A stretch of DNA of 64,000 nt from Ruegeria pomeroyi (GCF_021405525.1 NZ_JAGQAG010000001.1:1736001-1800000), one strand, 5' to 3'; positions 1-9,007 are shown, counted from the stretch's first letter. Numbers and translations: made by a program. Notes: generated by a model from the sequence alone, not told the origin.

Positions 1-1
1 A

Positions 2-400
2 AGCACCATCCAGACCGTGGACGGCAACAAGGGCGTGGCTCTGACTTCGGCGGCCTTCTCCTCGGCCTTCCCGTTCTTCAAGTACATCCTGGCCATCGCG
101 GTGATCCTGTTTGCCTTCTCGACCATGATCAGCTGGTCCTATTACGGCCTCAAGGCCTGGACCTTCCTGTTCGGCGAAGGCCAGACCAAGGAACTGGTGT
201 TCAAGGTGATCTTCTGCATCTTCGTGGTGATCGGCGCGTCGGCCAGCCTGGGCCCGGTCATCGACTTCTCGGATGCGGCGATCTTTGCCATGGCGGTTGT
301 CAACATCATCGCACTCTATCTGCTGATGCCGATCGTCAAGAAAGAGCTCGACTCCTACCTGTCGCGGCTCAAGTCGGGCGAGATCAAGAAGTTCAGCTAA
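2..400 (+). CDS. Na+:alanine/glycine symporter (AGCS family), C-terminal part
   Basis: The frame is already open at base 2, so only the last ~132 residues of a membrane transporter are present. The visible part carries about three hydrophobic segments (around YILAIAVILFAFSTM, VFKVIFCIFVVIGAS and IFAMAVVNIIALYLLMPIV) and ends in a charged tail with LKSGEIKKFS. The stretch TMISWSYYGLKAWTFLFG matches the end of AGCS sodium-coupled alanine/glycine carriers as I remember the family. It would import small neutral amino acids across the inner membrane with Na+. A strong terminator follows 20 bases after the stop, so it ends its transcript. Confidence 0.85.
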   Translation, partial: STIQTVDGNKGVALTSAAFSSAFPFFKYILAIAVILFAFSTMISWSYYGLKAWTFLFGEGQTKELVFKVIFCIFVVIGASASLGPVIDFSDAAIFAMAVVNIIALYLLMPIVKKELDSYLSRLKSGEIKKFS

Positions 401-420
401 CTGGCTGAGGCTTCGATGAA

Positions 421-446
421 AAGGGCGGGGGAAACCCCGCCCTTAT
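421..446 (+). terminator. Rho-independent terminator after the symporter
   Basis: A perfect 10-bp stem (AAGGGCGGGG / CCCCGCCCTT) closes a GAAA tetraloop and runs into a short T/A-rich tail. It begins 20 bases after the symporter stop codon. Confidence 0.85.
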
Positions 447-825
447 TAGTTGTAGGTAAGGTATGCGCCCTGAATGCCTCTGTTGCCAAGGATTGTGTTT
501 TCGATCGTAAACTCGCTCCGGCCCCGTGGCTCCAGCGCCAGGCCATCGTCTACTCAAAAAGTCTGGTTTGCGGACGAAACAGTCCTGAGCTGACACGCCA
601 ATGCTCTTGCAGCAATACACTGCATTTGCGGCGGCATCCTTTCGGTGATGCCACACATTTCACCGAACCGGACCACCAATCTTGCCATTTCCAGTGGATC
701 TTCAAATAAACCTACTCTGCAGATTGAATTCTGCGATCGCGATATGGGGTAGGTCGACCAACCACATGGCCCGGCCTGGTCCTGTAGCTTCATGCAGTGG
801 GATACAGTTTAGAAAGGTCCCGGCT
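447..825. other. Intergenic stretch with no supported gene
   Basis: About 380 bases between the symporter terminator and the stop of the M20 hydrolase. Short open frames exist on both strands (for example 554-793 on the minus strand), but none has a recognisable domain, a good ribosome site or the third-position GC bias of the neighbours. It may hold the remnant of a lost gene; nothing can be assigned. Confidence 0.5.
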
Positions 826-2055
826 CTAGTGAGTTTGAGGGTTCAATGTCCGCAAAAAAGCGGCAAGAGCTGCAATCGCCGAACCCATGTCACCCGCGGA
901 GGCAAATTCTTCGGGTTTGTGGCTGACCCCGTCACGGCACCTGACAAACAACATGGCGATCGGGCAAAGGTCGGCCAGGGCAGATGCGTCATGGGTCGCA
1001 CCAGATGGCAGAAGCGGGCTATGTTCTTCGGCCTGCCGGGCGGCTTGGAGCAGCTGCGCGGACAGCGCGCCGTCGCATGGCTGGGCAACCTGGGAATACG
1101 TCCTTTCGGCCTTTATTGTCAGCTGTTTTTGCGCTGCCAGTTCCTGGGCATACCGGTGCAGTATTGCGCCGGTATTGCGGCGGGTCGCGTCGTCAGGCGA
1201 CCGGAATTCGGCAGTCAGGGTCACGCGGCGCGGCACGGCGTTAACGACGTTTGGTTCGACGGATACCGCACCGACAGTCGCGCGCAGGTCGGGGATGGTT
1301 TGCCCCAACCGGTCAACTTCGGTGACGATGGCGGCTGCTACGACAAGTGCGTCGCGACGCCCGGACATGGGCAGCGTGCCTGCGTGGCCAGTTTCCCCGG
1401 TTACCACGATCTGGTGGCGCTCAATCCCGCAGATCGCGGTGACGACGCCAATGGCCTGCGCCGCGTCTTCAAGAACCGGACCCTGCTCGATATGTGTTTC
1501 AACAAACCCGATCACGTCTGCGGGGTCGCGCCTCAGTGCGCCGATCCGGTCGGGGTTCAATCCAAAAGAGGTCATCGCGTCGCGCAAGGTGACGCCCTTT
1601 GCATCCTGCATCGACAGCACCGCTGGGTCGAAGGTTCCCGCCAGCGCACGGGATCCGACCAATGCCGTTGGAAAACGGACGCCCTCTTCATCCGCAAAGG
1701 CAAGCGCCTCGACGGAAAACGGCAGATGCACCGCATCCGCGCGCAGTTTTGCAAGCGCCAGAAGAGGGAGCACGACTCCCATTATCCCGTCATAAGCGCC
1801 GCCTTCCCGCACCGAATCCTGATGTGACCCCATCAAGAGGGTTTTCGAGCCCGGCGGGCCTTCGTACCTGCCGACCAGAGTTCCGGCGTCGTCGAGAGTG
1901 ACGGTCAGGGCTGCCGCTTCCATATGTGACCGGAGCAGATCGCAAGCCGCGCGATGTTCGGACGTAAATGGCAGGCGGGTCACGCCCGGACCGGCTTCCG
2001 AGCAGGCCGCGAGGTCTTTCAGTATTGCCTGGGCCCGTGCGCCCCAGTCAGTCAA
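826..2055 (-). CDS. M20-family amidohydrolase (N-carbamoyl-amino-acid hydrolase / allantoate amidohydrolase type)
   Basis: A zinc-dependent hydrolase of the HyuC/AllC group that cleaves carbamoyl (ureido) or similar amide bonds. Metal-site motifs are visible: GSHQDSVREGGAYDG near residue 80, FADEEGVRF near 125, ETHIEQGPVLE near 195, and a C-terminal GVSHKPEEF histidine. The frame is open further upstream, but the TTG at 2055-2053 is preferred: AAGGAG sits 7 bases before it, and the resulting 409-residue protein has the normal family length and begins MTDWGARAQ. The start overlaps the stop of the upstream DUF1028 gene by 8 bases, implying translational coupling. Substrate is not determined by sequence; the divergent ABC uptake operon presumably supplies it. 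Confidence 0.85.
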   Translation of the reverse strand: MTDWGARAQAILKDLAACSEAGPGVTRLPFTSEHRAACDLLRSHMEAAALTVTLDDAGTLVGRYEGPPGSKTLLMGSHQDSVREGGAYDGIMGVVLPLLALAKLRADAVHLPFSVEALAFADEEGVRFPTALVGSRALAGTFDPAVLSMQDAKGVTLRDAMTSFGLNPDRIGALRRDPADVIGFVETHIEQGPVLEDAAQAIGVVTAICGIERHQIVVTGETGHAGTLPMSGRRDALVVAAAIVTEVDRLGQTIPDLRATVGAVSVEPNVVNAVPRRVTLTAEFRSPDDATRRNTGAILHRYAQELAAQKQLTIKAERTYSQVAQPCDGALSAQLLQAARQAEEHSPLLPSGATHDASALADLCPIAMLFVRCRDGVSHKPEEFASAGDMGSAIAALAAFLRTLNPQTH

Positions 2056-2713
2056 GGATACGCTCCTTGTCTGACAGAACTGGCACCTGCCTGGCCCAAT
2101 CGGCATAGTCGCCAGTTGTGGCTTTCTGATAGAGTTGTTCCAAAGCGCCGATCGGGTTGTCGGGATGGTAGTCGATCCGCAAGGTCACGGGCGGGCGATC
2201 AGGATGCAGCACTAGCATCGCGGCGGACAAGAGACCACGGAAATCGCTTCCCGCACCCTCGGCCGCTATGAGCGCTGCCAGCAGACGGCGCTCGAAAGTC
2301 AGGTCCGAAGTGACAAAGGCCTCGGTCATCGCTCCAAGAACCGAGTTATCGCCCAGCATGTTGCCTGACGCGATGCCGCTGGCGAATGTGACACTGCCTT
2401 TGAAGTCCTGATTTTCCGAACCGGTAAAAGCGGCCGCATTGCCAAACAGGTCCATCGCGGCAAGCTGCCGGTAGGCGCGACCGCTGTCTTTGGACGTAAC
2501 ATGGTTTACCGCGTCATTGGGGTGCGATCCGTCGCGCAGGTGTTGCAGCACCTCTTCGCCCCAGAAGGTCGAGGGTGCCGCGCCCTGGCTTGCGGACATG
2601 CCCGCGTTCAGATCACCGCGAAGCACCCAACCGCCGACGCAGAGGCTGCCGGTTGCTGCGGCGCCTCCGATGGCACCGGTTTCGGGGTCATGTGCAAGAA
2701 TTGAAAAAGTCAT
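2048..2713 (-). CDS. DUF1028 family protein (Ntn-hydrolase-like)
   Basis: A 221-residue protein beginning MTFSILAHDPETGAIGGAAA, typical of DUF1028, which is related to N-terminal-nucleophile hydrolases. Its biochemical role is not established. Characteristic pieces are ATGSLCVGGWVLRG near residue 20, AGMSASQGAAPS near 38 and VTFASGIASGNML near 108. It is first in a two-gene minus-strand operon with the M20 hydrolase and is divergent from the peptide-type ABC transporter operon across a 101-base promoter region. In other proteobacteria DUF1028 genes also sit with amidases and dipeptide-type transporters (general knowledge), so a role in using an imported amide or ureido compound is inferred. 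Confidence 0.8.
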   Translation of the reverse strand: MTFSILAHDPETGAIGGAAATGSLCVGGWVLRGDLNAGMSASQGAAPSTFWGEEVLQHLRDGSHPNDAVNHVTSKDSGRAYRQLAAMDLFGNAAAFTGSENQDFKGSVTFASGIASGNMLGDNSVLGAMTEAFVTSDLTFERRLLAALIAAEGAGSDFRGLLSAAMLVLHPDRPPVTLRIDYHPDNPIGALEQLYQKATTGDYADWARQVPVLSDKERILD

Positions 2714-2738
2714 GTCTCACCTTAGCCAATCCCTCTTC

Positions 2739-2754
2739 ATTTATCATGATAAAT
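2739..2754. promoter_or_regulatory. Perfect 16-bp palindrome, probable operator (copy 1)
   Basis: ATTTATCATGATAAAT is a perfect palindrome in the divergent promoter between the DUF1028 gene and the ABC binding-protein gene. Its 12-base core TTATCATGATAA recurs exactly at 2768-2779, with centres 27 bp apart. Likely ligand protein is the GntR regulator encoded at the end of the ABC operon (inference). Confidence 0.65.
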
Positions 2755-2767
2755 TGACGATTGCAAT

Positions 2768-2779
2768 TTATCATGATAA
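2768..2779. promoter_or_regulatory. 12-bp palindrome, probable operator (copy 2)
   Basis: Second exact copy of TTATCATGATAA, 36 bases before the binding-protein start codon. Outside the core the flanks are only partly symmetric. Two equal sites about 2.5 helical turns apart are usual for cooperative binding by a dimeric repressor. Confidence 0.6.
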
Positions 2780-2814
2780 TTATCAGTGCAGAACATCAAC
2801 AGGGAGAACATGAG

Positions 2815-4392
2815 ATGACACCATTATCCTGGTCCCGCCGCGGCCTGATGGCCGCTGTCGGGGCGGCGCTTGTCGCAGGGGGGCTGAGCGGATCGGCTAG
2901 CGCACAGACACCCCCCGGTGTGTTGATCGTCGGCCAGATTGCCGAGCCGAAATCGCTGGACCCGGCAGCCGTGACCGCGGTCAATGATTTTCGAATTCTT
3001 GTGAATGTTTACGAGGGATTGACCCGCTACAAATCCGGCACTCTCGAAGTGGAGCCGGCGCTGGCGACGGGCTGGGACATCAGCGAGGATGGCACCGAAT
3101 ACACCTTCAAGTTGCGTGAGGGTGTCAGCTTCCACGATGGAACGCCCTTCAACGCGGAGGCGGTGAAGTTCAACTTCGACCGGATGCTGGATGAGAATCA
3201 CCCTTTCCACGACACGGGGCCATTCCCGCTGTCGTTTTTCTTCGGTGCGGTCGAAAAGACCGAAGCCGTCGACGACATGACGGTCAAGTTCACGCTCAAC
3301 GCACCATATGCGCCGTTCCTGTCGAACCTCGCCTATCCCACGGGCCTGATGGTTTCGCCTGCAGCGGTCGAAGCGCATGGCAAGGAGTTCGGGCGTAACC
3401 CCTCTGGCACCGGACCGTTCAAGTTTGCCGAATGGCGCTCGAACGAAGCTGTCGTGGTAGAGCGCAATGACGCCTATTGGGGTGAAGTGGCGGGCACGCA
3501 GGCCGTGGTCTTTCGCCCGATCACCGACGCCAACACCCGTGTTGCGGAGATGCTAGCAGGCGGCATCGACATGATGGTCGAAGTGCCGCCCACGTCGCTG
3601 GGTCAGTTCCAGGGCGATGGCTTCAGCGTCGCCGAACAGGCCGGCCCGCATGTGTGGTTCCTGATCCTGAACGCCAAGGAAGGCCCGTTTGCTGACAAGC
3701 GTGTGCGCCAGGCTGCGAACTACGCGATCAACAAGGAAGCGATCGTCAACGACGTGCTGGAAGGTACGGCCACCGTTGCCGCAGGTCCGACGCCGCCGGC
3801 CTTTGCCTGGGCTTACAACGAGGCGCTTGATCCCTATCCCTATGACCCTGAAAAAGCCAATGCGCTCATCGCCGAAGCGGGTGCCGAGGGTGCGGAACTG
3901 ACCTTTTTCGTGACCGAGGGTGGTTCGGGCATGCTTGACCCGGTGCCCATGGGCACCGCCATTCAAGCCGATCTTCAGGCCGTGGGTCTGAACGTGAAGA
4001 TCGAAACCTACGAATGGAACACGTTCCTGGGCGAGGTGAACCCGGGGCTCGAGGGCAAAGCGGACATGGCCGAAATGGCATGGATGACCAACGATCCGGA
4101 CACGCTGCCCTATCTGGCGCTTCGGTCAGAAGCATGGCCCGACAAAGGTGGCTTCAACTCGGGCTATTACGCCAACCCGAAGGTGGACGAACTGCTTGAA
4201 GCTGCCCGTACGGCGACTGATCAGGACGAGCGCGCACGGCTATACCGCGAGATGCAGACCATCGTGCAGGAAGATGCTCCTTGGGTGTTCGTGGCCAACT
4301 GGAAACAGAACGCTGTGACAAGTGACCGGGTCGAGAATTTCGGCCTTGAGCCATCGTTCCTGTTGCACCTGCAAGGCGTCGTGAAAAACTAA
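2815..4392 (+). CDS. ABC transporter substrate-binding protein, family 5 (peptide/opine/nickel type)
   Basis: A 525-residue periplasmic binding protein of the DppA/OppA class. The N-terminus has a twin-arginine-like signal (SWSRRGLMAAVGAALVAGG, then an ASA-Q cleavage region), so export is probably by Tat. Family 5 traits include EPKSLDPAAVTAVNDF just after the signal, the SFHDGTPFNAEAVKFNFDR segment near residue 115, and a C-terminal YREMQTIVQEDAPWV block. The start at 2815 is chosen because GGGAG lies 8 bases upstream; the open frame to 2761 would run through the operator. First gene of a five-gene operon; a stable stem-loop follows it, fitting the usual excess of binding protein over permeases. 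Confidence 0.9.
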   Translation: MTPLSWSRRGLMAAVGAALVAGGLSGSASAQTPPGVLIVGQIAEPKSLDPAAVTAVNDFRILVNVYEGLTRYKSGTLEVEPALATGWDISEDGTEYTFKLREGVSFHDGTPFNAEAVKFNFDRMLDENHPFHDTGPFPLSFFFGAVEKTEAVDDMTVKFTLNAPYAPFLSNLAYPTGLMVSPAAVEAHGKEFGRNPSGTGPFKFAEWRSNEAVVVERNDAYWGEVAGTQAVVFRPITDANTRVAEMLAGGIDMMVEVPPTSLGQFQGDGFSVAEQAGPHVWFLILNAKEGPFADKRVRQAANYAINKEAIVNDVLEGTATVAAGPTPPAFAWAYNEALDPYPYDPEKANALIAEAGAEGAELTFFVTEGGSGMLDPVPMGTAIQADLQAVGLNVKIETYEWNTFLGEVNPGLEGKADMAEMAWMTNDPDTLPYLALRSEAWPDKGGFNSGYYANPKVDELLEAARTATDQDERARLYREMQTIVQEDAPWVFVANWKQNAVTSDRVENFGLEPSFLLHLQGVVKN

Positions 4393-4403
4393 TCCTGTAG
4401 TTT

Positions 4404-4427
4404 CGGGGCCGGTTGTTGCCGGCCCCG
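4404..4427 (+). terminator. Intercistronic stem-loop between binding protein and permease
   Basis: A 9-bp GC stem (CGGGGCCGG / CCGGCCCCG) with a six-base TTGTTG loop lies between the binding-protein stop and the permease start. There is no T-run, so it is more likely an mRNA-stabilising or partially attenuating hairpin than a full terminator. Confidence 0.6.
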
Positions 4428-4452
4428 GAAACAAACCAGTCGGGGGGCACAG

Positions 4453-5400
4453 ATGGGCGGCTACATAATTAAACGTCTGATCTCGGCCATACCCGTTCTT
4501 CTGGGCATCACGATCATCGTTTTCCTGATCATGTCGCTCATTCCCGGCGATCCGGCAACTGCGATCCTTGGCTCATACGCCACCCCTGAAAATGTAGAAA
4601 AGCTGAACCGCGACCTTGGCCTCGACAAGCCAATGGTCCAGCGTTACGTCATCTGGCTCGGCAATATGCTGACCGGCGATTTAGGGCGTTCCTTCTCGCT
4701 CAACCGGCCCGTGCTTGACGAAATCCTCGAACGGTTCAATGCCACGATGATCCTGGCGGGCACCGCTTTTGTCCTGTGCGCGCTGCTTGGAATCCTTGCC
4801 GGGGTGGTTTCCGCTGCGCGTCAGTATGGCTTGGGCGACAAGGCGATCACATTCGTGGTTCTTGTCGGCATCTCGGTGCCGTCCTTTTTTCTTGGCATGA
4901 TGATGATCCTTCTCTTCGCGGTGAACCTGCGCTGGCTGCCAGTGTCTGGCATGTATGCGATCTACGGCGGCGGAGACTTGCCCGACCTGCTCAAACACCT
5001 GATCATGCCCGCGCTTGCGCTGGCGGCGGTTGCGACGGGCGTCATCGCGCGGCTTTCCCGCTCTGCCATGCTCGAAGTGCTGCGCCAGGATTACATCCGC
5101 ACCGCCCGCGCCAAGGGCGTGCCCGAACGGCGCGTGATCATGGGCCATGCCTTGCGTGCGGCGATGGTGTCGATCATCCCCGTGCTTGGCATTCAGGCGG
5201 GCTTTGTCCTGTCGGGCGCGGTCTATATCGAAATCGTGTTCCAATGGCCCGGGGTCGGCCGCATGCTGGTTGACGCGATCCTTAAGCGCGATCTCCTGTT
5301 GGTGCAGGGCGGTGTGGTTTTCGTGGCCGCCTGCTATGTTCTGTTCAACATCGCGGTGGACGTGGCGCAAAGCCTGCTTGATCCGAGGATCAAGACATGA
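4453..5400 (+). CDS. ABC transporter permease, DppB/OppB type
   Basis: A 315-residue inner-membrane permease. It starts with a transmembrane segment after MGGYIIKRLISAIPVLLGI, has the usual family extracellular region (IPGDPATAILG), and carries the ATPase-contact EAA-type loop near residue 215 (RQDYIRTARAKGVPERRVI). It ends [13 protein letters not shown], the common DppB terminus. A GGGGGG-rich ribosome site precedes the ATG. Its last codons overlap the start of the next gene by four bases (ATGA), so the two are co-translated. It pairs with the permease half of the following fusion protein. Confidence 0.93.
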   Translation: MGGYIIKRLISAIPVLLGITIIVFLIMSLIPGDPATAILGSYATPENVEKLNRDLGLDKPMVQRYVIWLGNMLTGDLGRSFSLNRPVLDEILERFNATMILAGTAFVLCALLGILAGVVSAARQYGLGDKAITFVVLVGISVPSFFLGMMMILLFAVNLRWLPVSGMYAIYGGGDLPDLLKHLIMPALALAAVATGVIARLSRSAMLEVLRQDYIRTARAKGVPERRVIMGHALRAAMVSIIPVLGIQAGFVLSGAVYIEIVFQWPGVGRMLVDAILKRDLLLVQGGVVFVAACYVLFNIAVDVAQSLLDPRIKT

Positions 5401-7262
5401 ACCTCTTTCTCAAGCTTCTGTTCCGCAACCGTCTGGCCGCCATGGGGGCGGTCGTGCTCGGCGCGATCCTTCTGCTGGTTCTGCTCACGCCCTTCCTGCC
5501 GCTGCAGGACCCGGATGTGACCGCCACCGCAGACCGGTTCAAACGCCCGTTCACCGAGGGGCATCTGCTGGGCACCGACCATCTGGGCCGAGACCTGCTC
5601 AGCCGATTGCTCCATGGCACCCGCCTGAGCCTTGCGATCGGTATTGCTGCGGCGCTGATCGCCGCCACCATCGGCTCGGCCATCGGGATCATCGCGGGCT
5701 ATTTCGGCGGGCGCACCGACAACATCATCATGCGCGGCGTCGATATGTTGATGGCGTTTCCCTATATCCTGCTGGCGCTTGCCATCGTCGCCGCGCTTGG
5801 CCCCGGGCTGATGAACGCGCTGATCGCGGTCGCGGCCGTCAATGTGCCCTTCTTCGCGCGCAACATCCGGGGCATCACCGTGGGCCTCGCAGGGCGCGAG
5901 TTCATCGACGCGGCGCGACTGGCGGGTATGGGGCATGGCCGCATCATCCTGACCGAACTGCTGCCCAATGTCTTGCCTGTCATCGTCATTGCCATGTCCA
6001 CCACCGTGGGATGGATGATCCTTGAAACGGCGGGCCTATCGTTCCTTGGCCTCGGCTCGCAACCGCCGCAGGCCGATCTGGGCTCGATGTTGGGCGAGGC
6101 GCGCTCGGCGATGATCTCGCATCCGCATACCTCGATCGTTCCGGGGACAATGATTTTCCTCATCGTCATGTCGATCAATCTTCTGGGTGACGGGGTTCGC
6201 GATGCGCTTGACCCGCGCCTGCGCTCGGGCGCACTCAGCCGACCGCGTGCCACGACATTGGTCGAACGGCAGGGAGAAATACCCGAAGAGACGGATGACC
6301 TTCTGGCCATTAAGGAGCTGGAAACCCAGTTCCATGTCGGTAACCGGATTTACCGGGCCGTGGGGGGCGTGTCGTTGGCCGTGAAAGCTGGTGAATGTTT
6401 GGGTGTCATCGGTGAATCCGGCTCGGGTAAATCCGTCACGGCACTCAGCGTCATGGGTCTTGTCGCCTCTCCGCCCGGGGTGATCACAGGCGGCGCGGTG
6501 CGCTTTCAGGGCGAAGACCTGATCGGTGCGCGCTATGAAACTCTGCGTCAGAAACGCGGCGACCGGGTGGCCTATATCTTCCAGGACCCGCTCTCGACCC
6601 TGCACCCGCTCTACCGGGTCGGCCAGCAACTGGCCGAGGCGATTCAGTCGCATCACAAGGTTTCGAATGCCGAGGCCCGCGCTCGTGCCATCCGGCTTTT
6701 GCAAGACGTGCGCATCCCCAATGCCGAGGCGCGGGTGGACAATTACCCGCACGAAATGTCCGGCGGCATGCGCCAGCGGGTCGGAATCGCAATGGCGTTG
6801 GCCAACGAACCCGACGTGATTATCGCGGACGAACCGACAACAGCACTCGATGTCACCGTGCAGGCGCAGATCCTGTCGCTCTTGGATGACCTGCGCCGCG
6901 ACCGGGGGCTGGCGATCATCTTCATCACCCATGACTTCGGGGTCGTGGCACAGCTGTGTGACCGGGTGGCGGTCATGTATGCCGGGCGGATTGTGGAGGA
7001 AGGGCCGACGCAGGCCGTTCTCAAGGCGCCCGCCCATCCCTACACCAAACGCCTGATTGCCTGTGTGCCAGAGCTGGGGGGCGGGCGGCGCGCATTGGCC
7101 GCCATTCCCGGCCTGCCGCCAGTAGTCGACAACCTGCCCGAGGGCTGTGCCTTTGCCCCACGCTGCGACAAGGCGCAGGAGAACTGCCGCGCCGGGGATG
7201 TTACACTGAAAGGCACCGCGCCCCGCGCCGTGCGCTGCCTCTACCCGGAGGTGGCCGTCTGA
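5397..7262 (+). CDS. Fused ABC permease (DppC type) and ATP-binding protein (DppD type)
   Basis: A 621-residue fusion. Residues 1-290 are a DppC/OppC-like permease (first segment [38 protein letters not shown] signature, [13 protein letters not shown] coupling loop, end [18 protein letters not shown]). After a short linker, residues ~300-621 are a full DppD-like ATPase: Walker [11 protein letters not shown]-loop [11 protein letters not shown], signature [15 protein letters not shown], Walker [14 protein letters not shown], switch FITHDFGVV, and the oligopeptide-transporter C-terminal cysteine motif [14 protein letters not shown], an Fe-S-like site in this family. Usually these are separate genes. 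The downstream DppF-type gene overlaps by one base (TGATG). Confidence 0.93.
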   Translation: MNLFLKLLFRNRLAAMGAVVLGAILLLVLLTPFLPLQDPDVTATADRFKRPFTEGHLLGTDHLGRDLLSRLLHGTRLSLAIGIAAALIAATIGSAIGIIAGYFGGRTDNIIMRGVDMLMAFPYILLALAIVAALGPGLMNALIAVAAVNVPFFARNIRGITVGLAGREFIDAARLAGMGHGRIILTELLPNVLPVIVIAMSTTVGWMILETAGLSFLGLGSQPPQADLGSMLGEARSAMISHPHTSIVPGTMIFLIVMSINLLGDGVRDALDPRLRSGALSRPRATTLVERQGEIPEETDDLLAIKELETQFHVGNRIYRAVGGVSLAVKAGECLGVIGESGSGKSVTALSVMGLVASPPGVITGGAVRFQGEDLIGARYETLRQKRGDRVAYIFQDPLSTLHPLYRVGQQLAEAIQSHHKVSNAEARARAIRLLQDVRIPNAEARVDNYPHEMSGGMRQRVGIAMALANEPDVIIADEPTTALDVTVQAQILSLLDDLRRDRGLAIIFITHDFGVVAQLCDRVAVMYAGRIVEEGPTQAVLKAPAHPYTKRLIACVPELGGGRRALAAIPGLPPVVDNLPEGCAFAPRCDKAQENCRAGDVTLKGTAPRAVRCLYPEVAV

Positions 7263-8218
7263 TGCCCGCGCTCAAAGTCACCAATCTCGCCAAGACCTTC
7301 CCTTTGAAAAAGCCGATCTTCGGTCCGGCTCCGCCCGGGGTGCGTGCGGTGCGGCCCATGAGCTTTGAGGTGGCCACCGGCGAGACGCTCGGCGTGGTCG
7401 GCGAATCTGGCTGCGGAAAATCCACTTTGGCACGGATGCTCGTGGGGCTATTGGAGCCGAGCGAAGGCTCGATAGAGATCGAGGGGCGCGCGCTGGACAA
7501 TGCCGATCCGGCAGAGTTCGGCAAGCTGATCCAGTATGTGTTCCAGGACCCACAAAGCTCGCTCAACCCGCGCAAGACGATATGTCAGGTGATGGAGGCG
7601 CCGCTCAGGCGGCTCTACCGGATGCAAAAACCCGAGCGGGACAAGCGCATCAGCGAGATTTTTGCTAGCGTAAACCTGCGCGAAGAGTTTCTTGACCGCT
7701 ACCCGCACGAGTTTTCCGGCGGGCAGGCGCAGCGGATCGGTATCGCCCGGGCGCTGGCGGCCAATCCACGGATCATCATTCTGGATGAGCCGGTCTCGGC
7801 GCTGGATGTGTCGGTGCAGGCGCAGGTGCTGAACCTGCTGGCGGACCTGAAGGCGCAATTCGGGCTGACCTATCTTTTCATCACCCATGACCTTGCCGTC
7901 GTCGAGGCCGTAAGTGATCGGATTATCGTCTTGTATTTTGGCGCCGTGGTCGAGATCGGCCGCGCCGAGAATATCTTTGCAAACCCCCGACACCCTTATA
8001 CAAGGCTTCTCGCGGACAGCGCGCCGGTGGTTGGAAAACCGCTGACCGCGCCCGAGCAGAAAGGATCGGAGCTGCCGGATCCGCTCAATCCGCCGCCGGG
8101 CTGTGCCTTCGCGGGCCGCTGCCCCCGCGCCACGGAAATTTGCCGAGCCGATGAGCCAAAGCTGACTGAAATGGGAGAAGATCAACTTGCCGCCTGCCAC
8201 CACCCGCTCGAAGGCTGA
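7262..8218 (+). CDS. ABC transporter ATP-binding protein, DppF type
   Basis: A 318-residue cytoplasmic ATPase, second nucleotide-binding subunit of the peptide-type transporter. Walker A GESGCGKSTL near residue 45, Q-loop VFQDPQSSLNPR near 95, signature FSGGQAQRIGIARAL near 150, Walker B IIILDEPVSALD near 172 and H-switch FITHDLAVV near 203 are all present. The C-terminal oligopeptide extension has CAFAGRCPRATEIC. It starts on the A of the preceding stop (TGATG), and its end overlaps the GntR gene by 32 bases, so the operon is very compact. Confidence 0.94.
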   Translation: MPALKVTNLAKTFPLKKPIFGPAPPGVRAVRPMSFEVATGETLGVVGESGCGKSTLARMLVGLLEPSEGSIEIEGRALDNADPAEFGKLIQYVFQDPQSSLNPRKTICQVMEAPLRRLYRMQKPERDKRISEIFASVNLREEFLDRYPHEFSGGQAQRIGIARALAANPRIIILDEPVSALDVSVQAQVLNLLADLKAQFGLTYLFITHDLAVVEAVSDRIIVLYFGAVVEIGRAENIFANPRHPYTRLLADSAPVVGKPLTAPEQKGSELPDPLNPPPGCAFAGRCPRATEICRADEPKLTEMGEDQLAACHHPLEG

Positions 8219-8951
8219 ACCCAAGATCAGCCGCCCCGTGCAGGTCGCCGAAGCGATCAAGGATTGGGTTGTGGAGCAGGGGTTGCAGGCCGGTGATCGC
8301 CTTCCCGGCGAGGCCGAGCTGATTGAACGCTTTGGCATGGCAAAAGGCACGATCCGCGAGGCGATGCGCATTCTCGAGGCGCAAGGGCTGATCAAGACCC
8401 GCACCGGGCCCGGCGGCGGTAGCTTCGTACACGAAGTCAGCCAACAGCGCGCCAAGGCTCTATTGGGCAACTATTTCTATTTCAAGGACCTGACCATCGG
8501 CGACATTTACCAACTTCGCCTGACTCTGGAACCGGAACTGGCTGCCTCACTTGCAGGCAAGTTGTCCCAAAGCACTCTTGACCTGCTTGAGAAAACAACA
8601 GCCGAATACGTCGAACCCGCGGCAACGCTTGATGAGGAACGCGATCAGCATGTCGCATCTCTGCGGTTTCACGCTATCCTTGCAAATCAGTCTCAAAACC
8701 CACTTCTCGGGTTTGTTATCGACTTCATGGTGAACTTGCTGACAGATCTGACGGTTTACCGCCGCCTCTATTCTCCGCCCAACATCGAGCTTTGGAAACA
8801 GGGGCGCGACCACCAACAGCAACTGATCGCTGCCCTACGCAATGGCGAGGCCGACAAGGCCCGAGCCATCATGACGGATCACATGAAAACAGCCTGGAAG
8901 CTCATGCGGCAACAGGAAGTCGAAATGGAAAGCCGTTTCATTTCGGAGTAA
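8187..8951 (+). CDS. GntR-family transcriptional regulator, FadR/FCD subfamily
   Basis: A 254-residue regulator. The N-terminal winged helix spans residues ~18-85 (QVAEAIKDWVVEQGLQAGDR, then PGEAELIERFGMAKGTIREA), followed by a helical FCD effector domain (LRLTLEPELAASLAG near 113, the HVASLRFHAILANQSQNPLL segment with metal-type histidines near 155). The TTG start at 8187 has GGAG nine bases upstream and lies inside the end of the ATPase gene; a later start would cut into the winged helix. Being last in the ABC operon, it most likely represses its own operon and the divergent hydrolases through the TTATCATGATAA sites (inference). Confidence 0.88.
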   Translation: MPPATTRSKAEPKISRPVQVAEAIKDWVVEQGLQAGDRLPGEAELIERFGMAKGTIREAMRILEAQGLIKTRTGPGGGSFVHEVSQQRAKALLGNYFYFKDLTIGDIYQLRLTLEPELAASLAGKLSQSTLDLLEKTTAEYVEPAATLDEERDQHVASLRFHAILANQSQNPLLGFVIDFMVNLLTDLTVYRRLYSPPNIELWKQGRDHQQQLIAALRNGEADKARAIMTDHMKTAWKLMRQQEVEMESRFISE

Positions 8952-9007
8952 CAGCATTGGCATGTGGCTAGTGGGGTCAGTCTTGCCCAGACATTTTCGC
9001 AAGAACG

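Noticed and set aside
554-793. 79-codon minus-strand frame as a gene
   Set aside because: No ribosome site, no domain and no typical codon bias; left as unassigned sequence.
682-1827. 381-codon plus-strand frame opposite the M20 hydrolase
   Set aside because: Antisense shadow of a clearly homologous gene; high GC makes such frames open, and there is no known domain.
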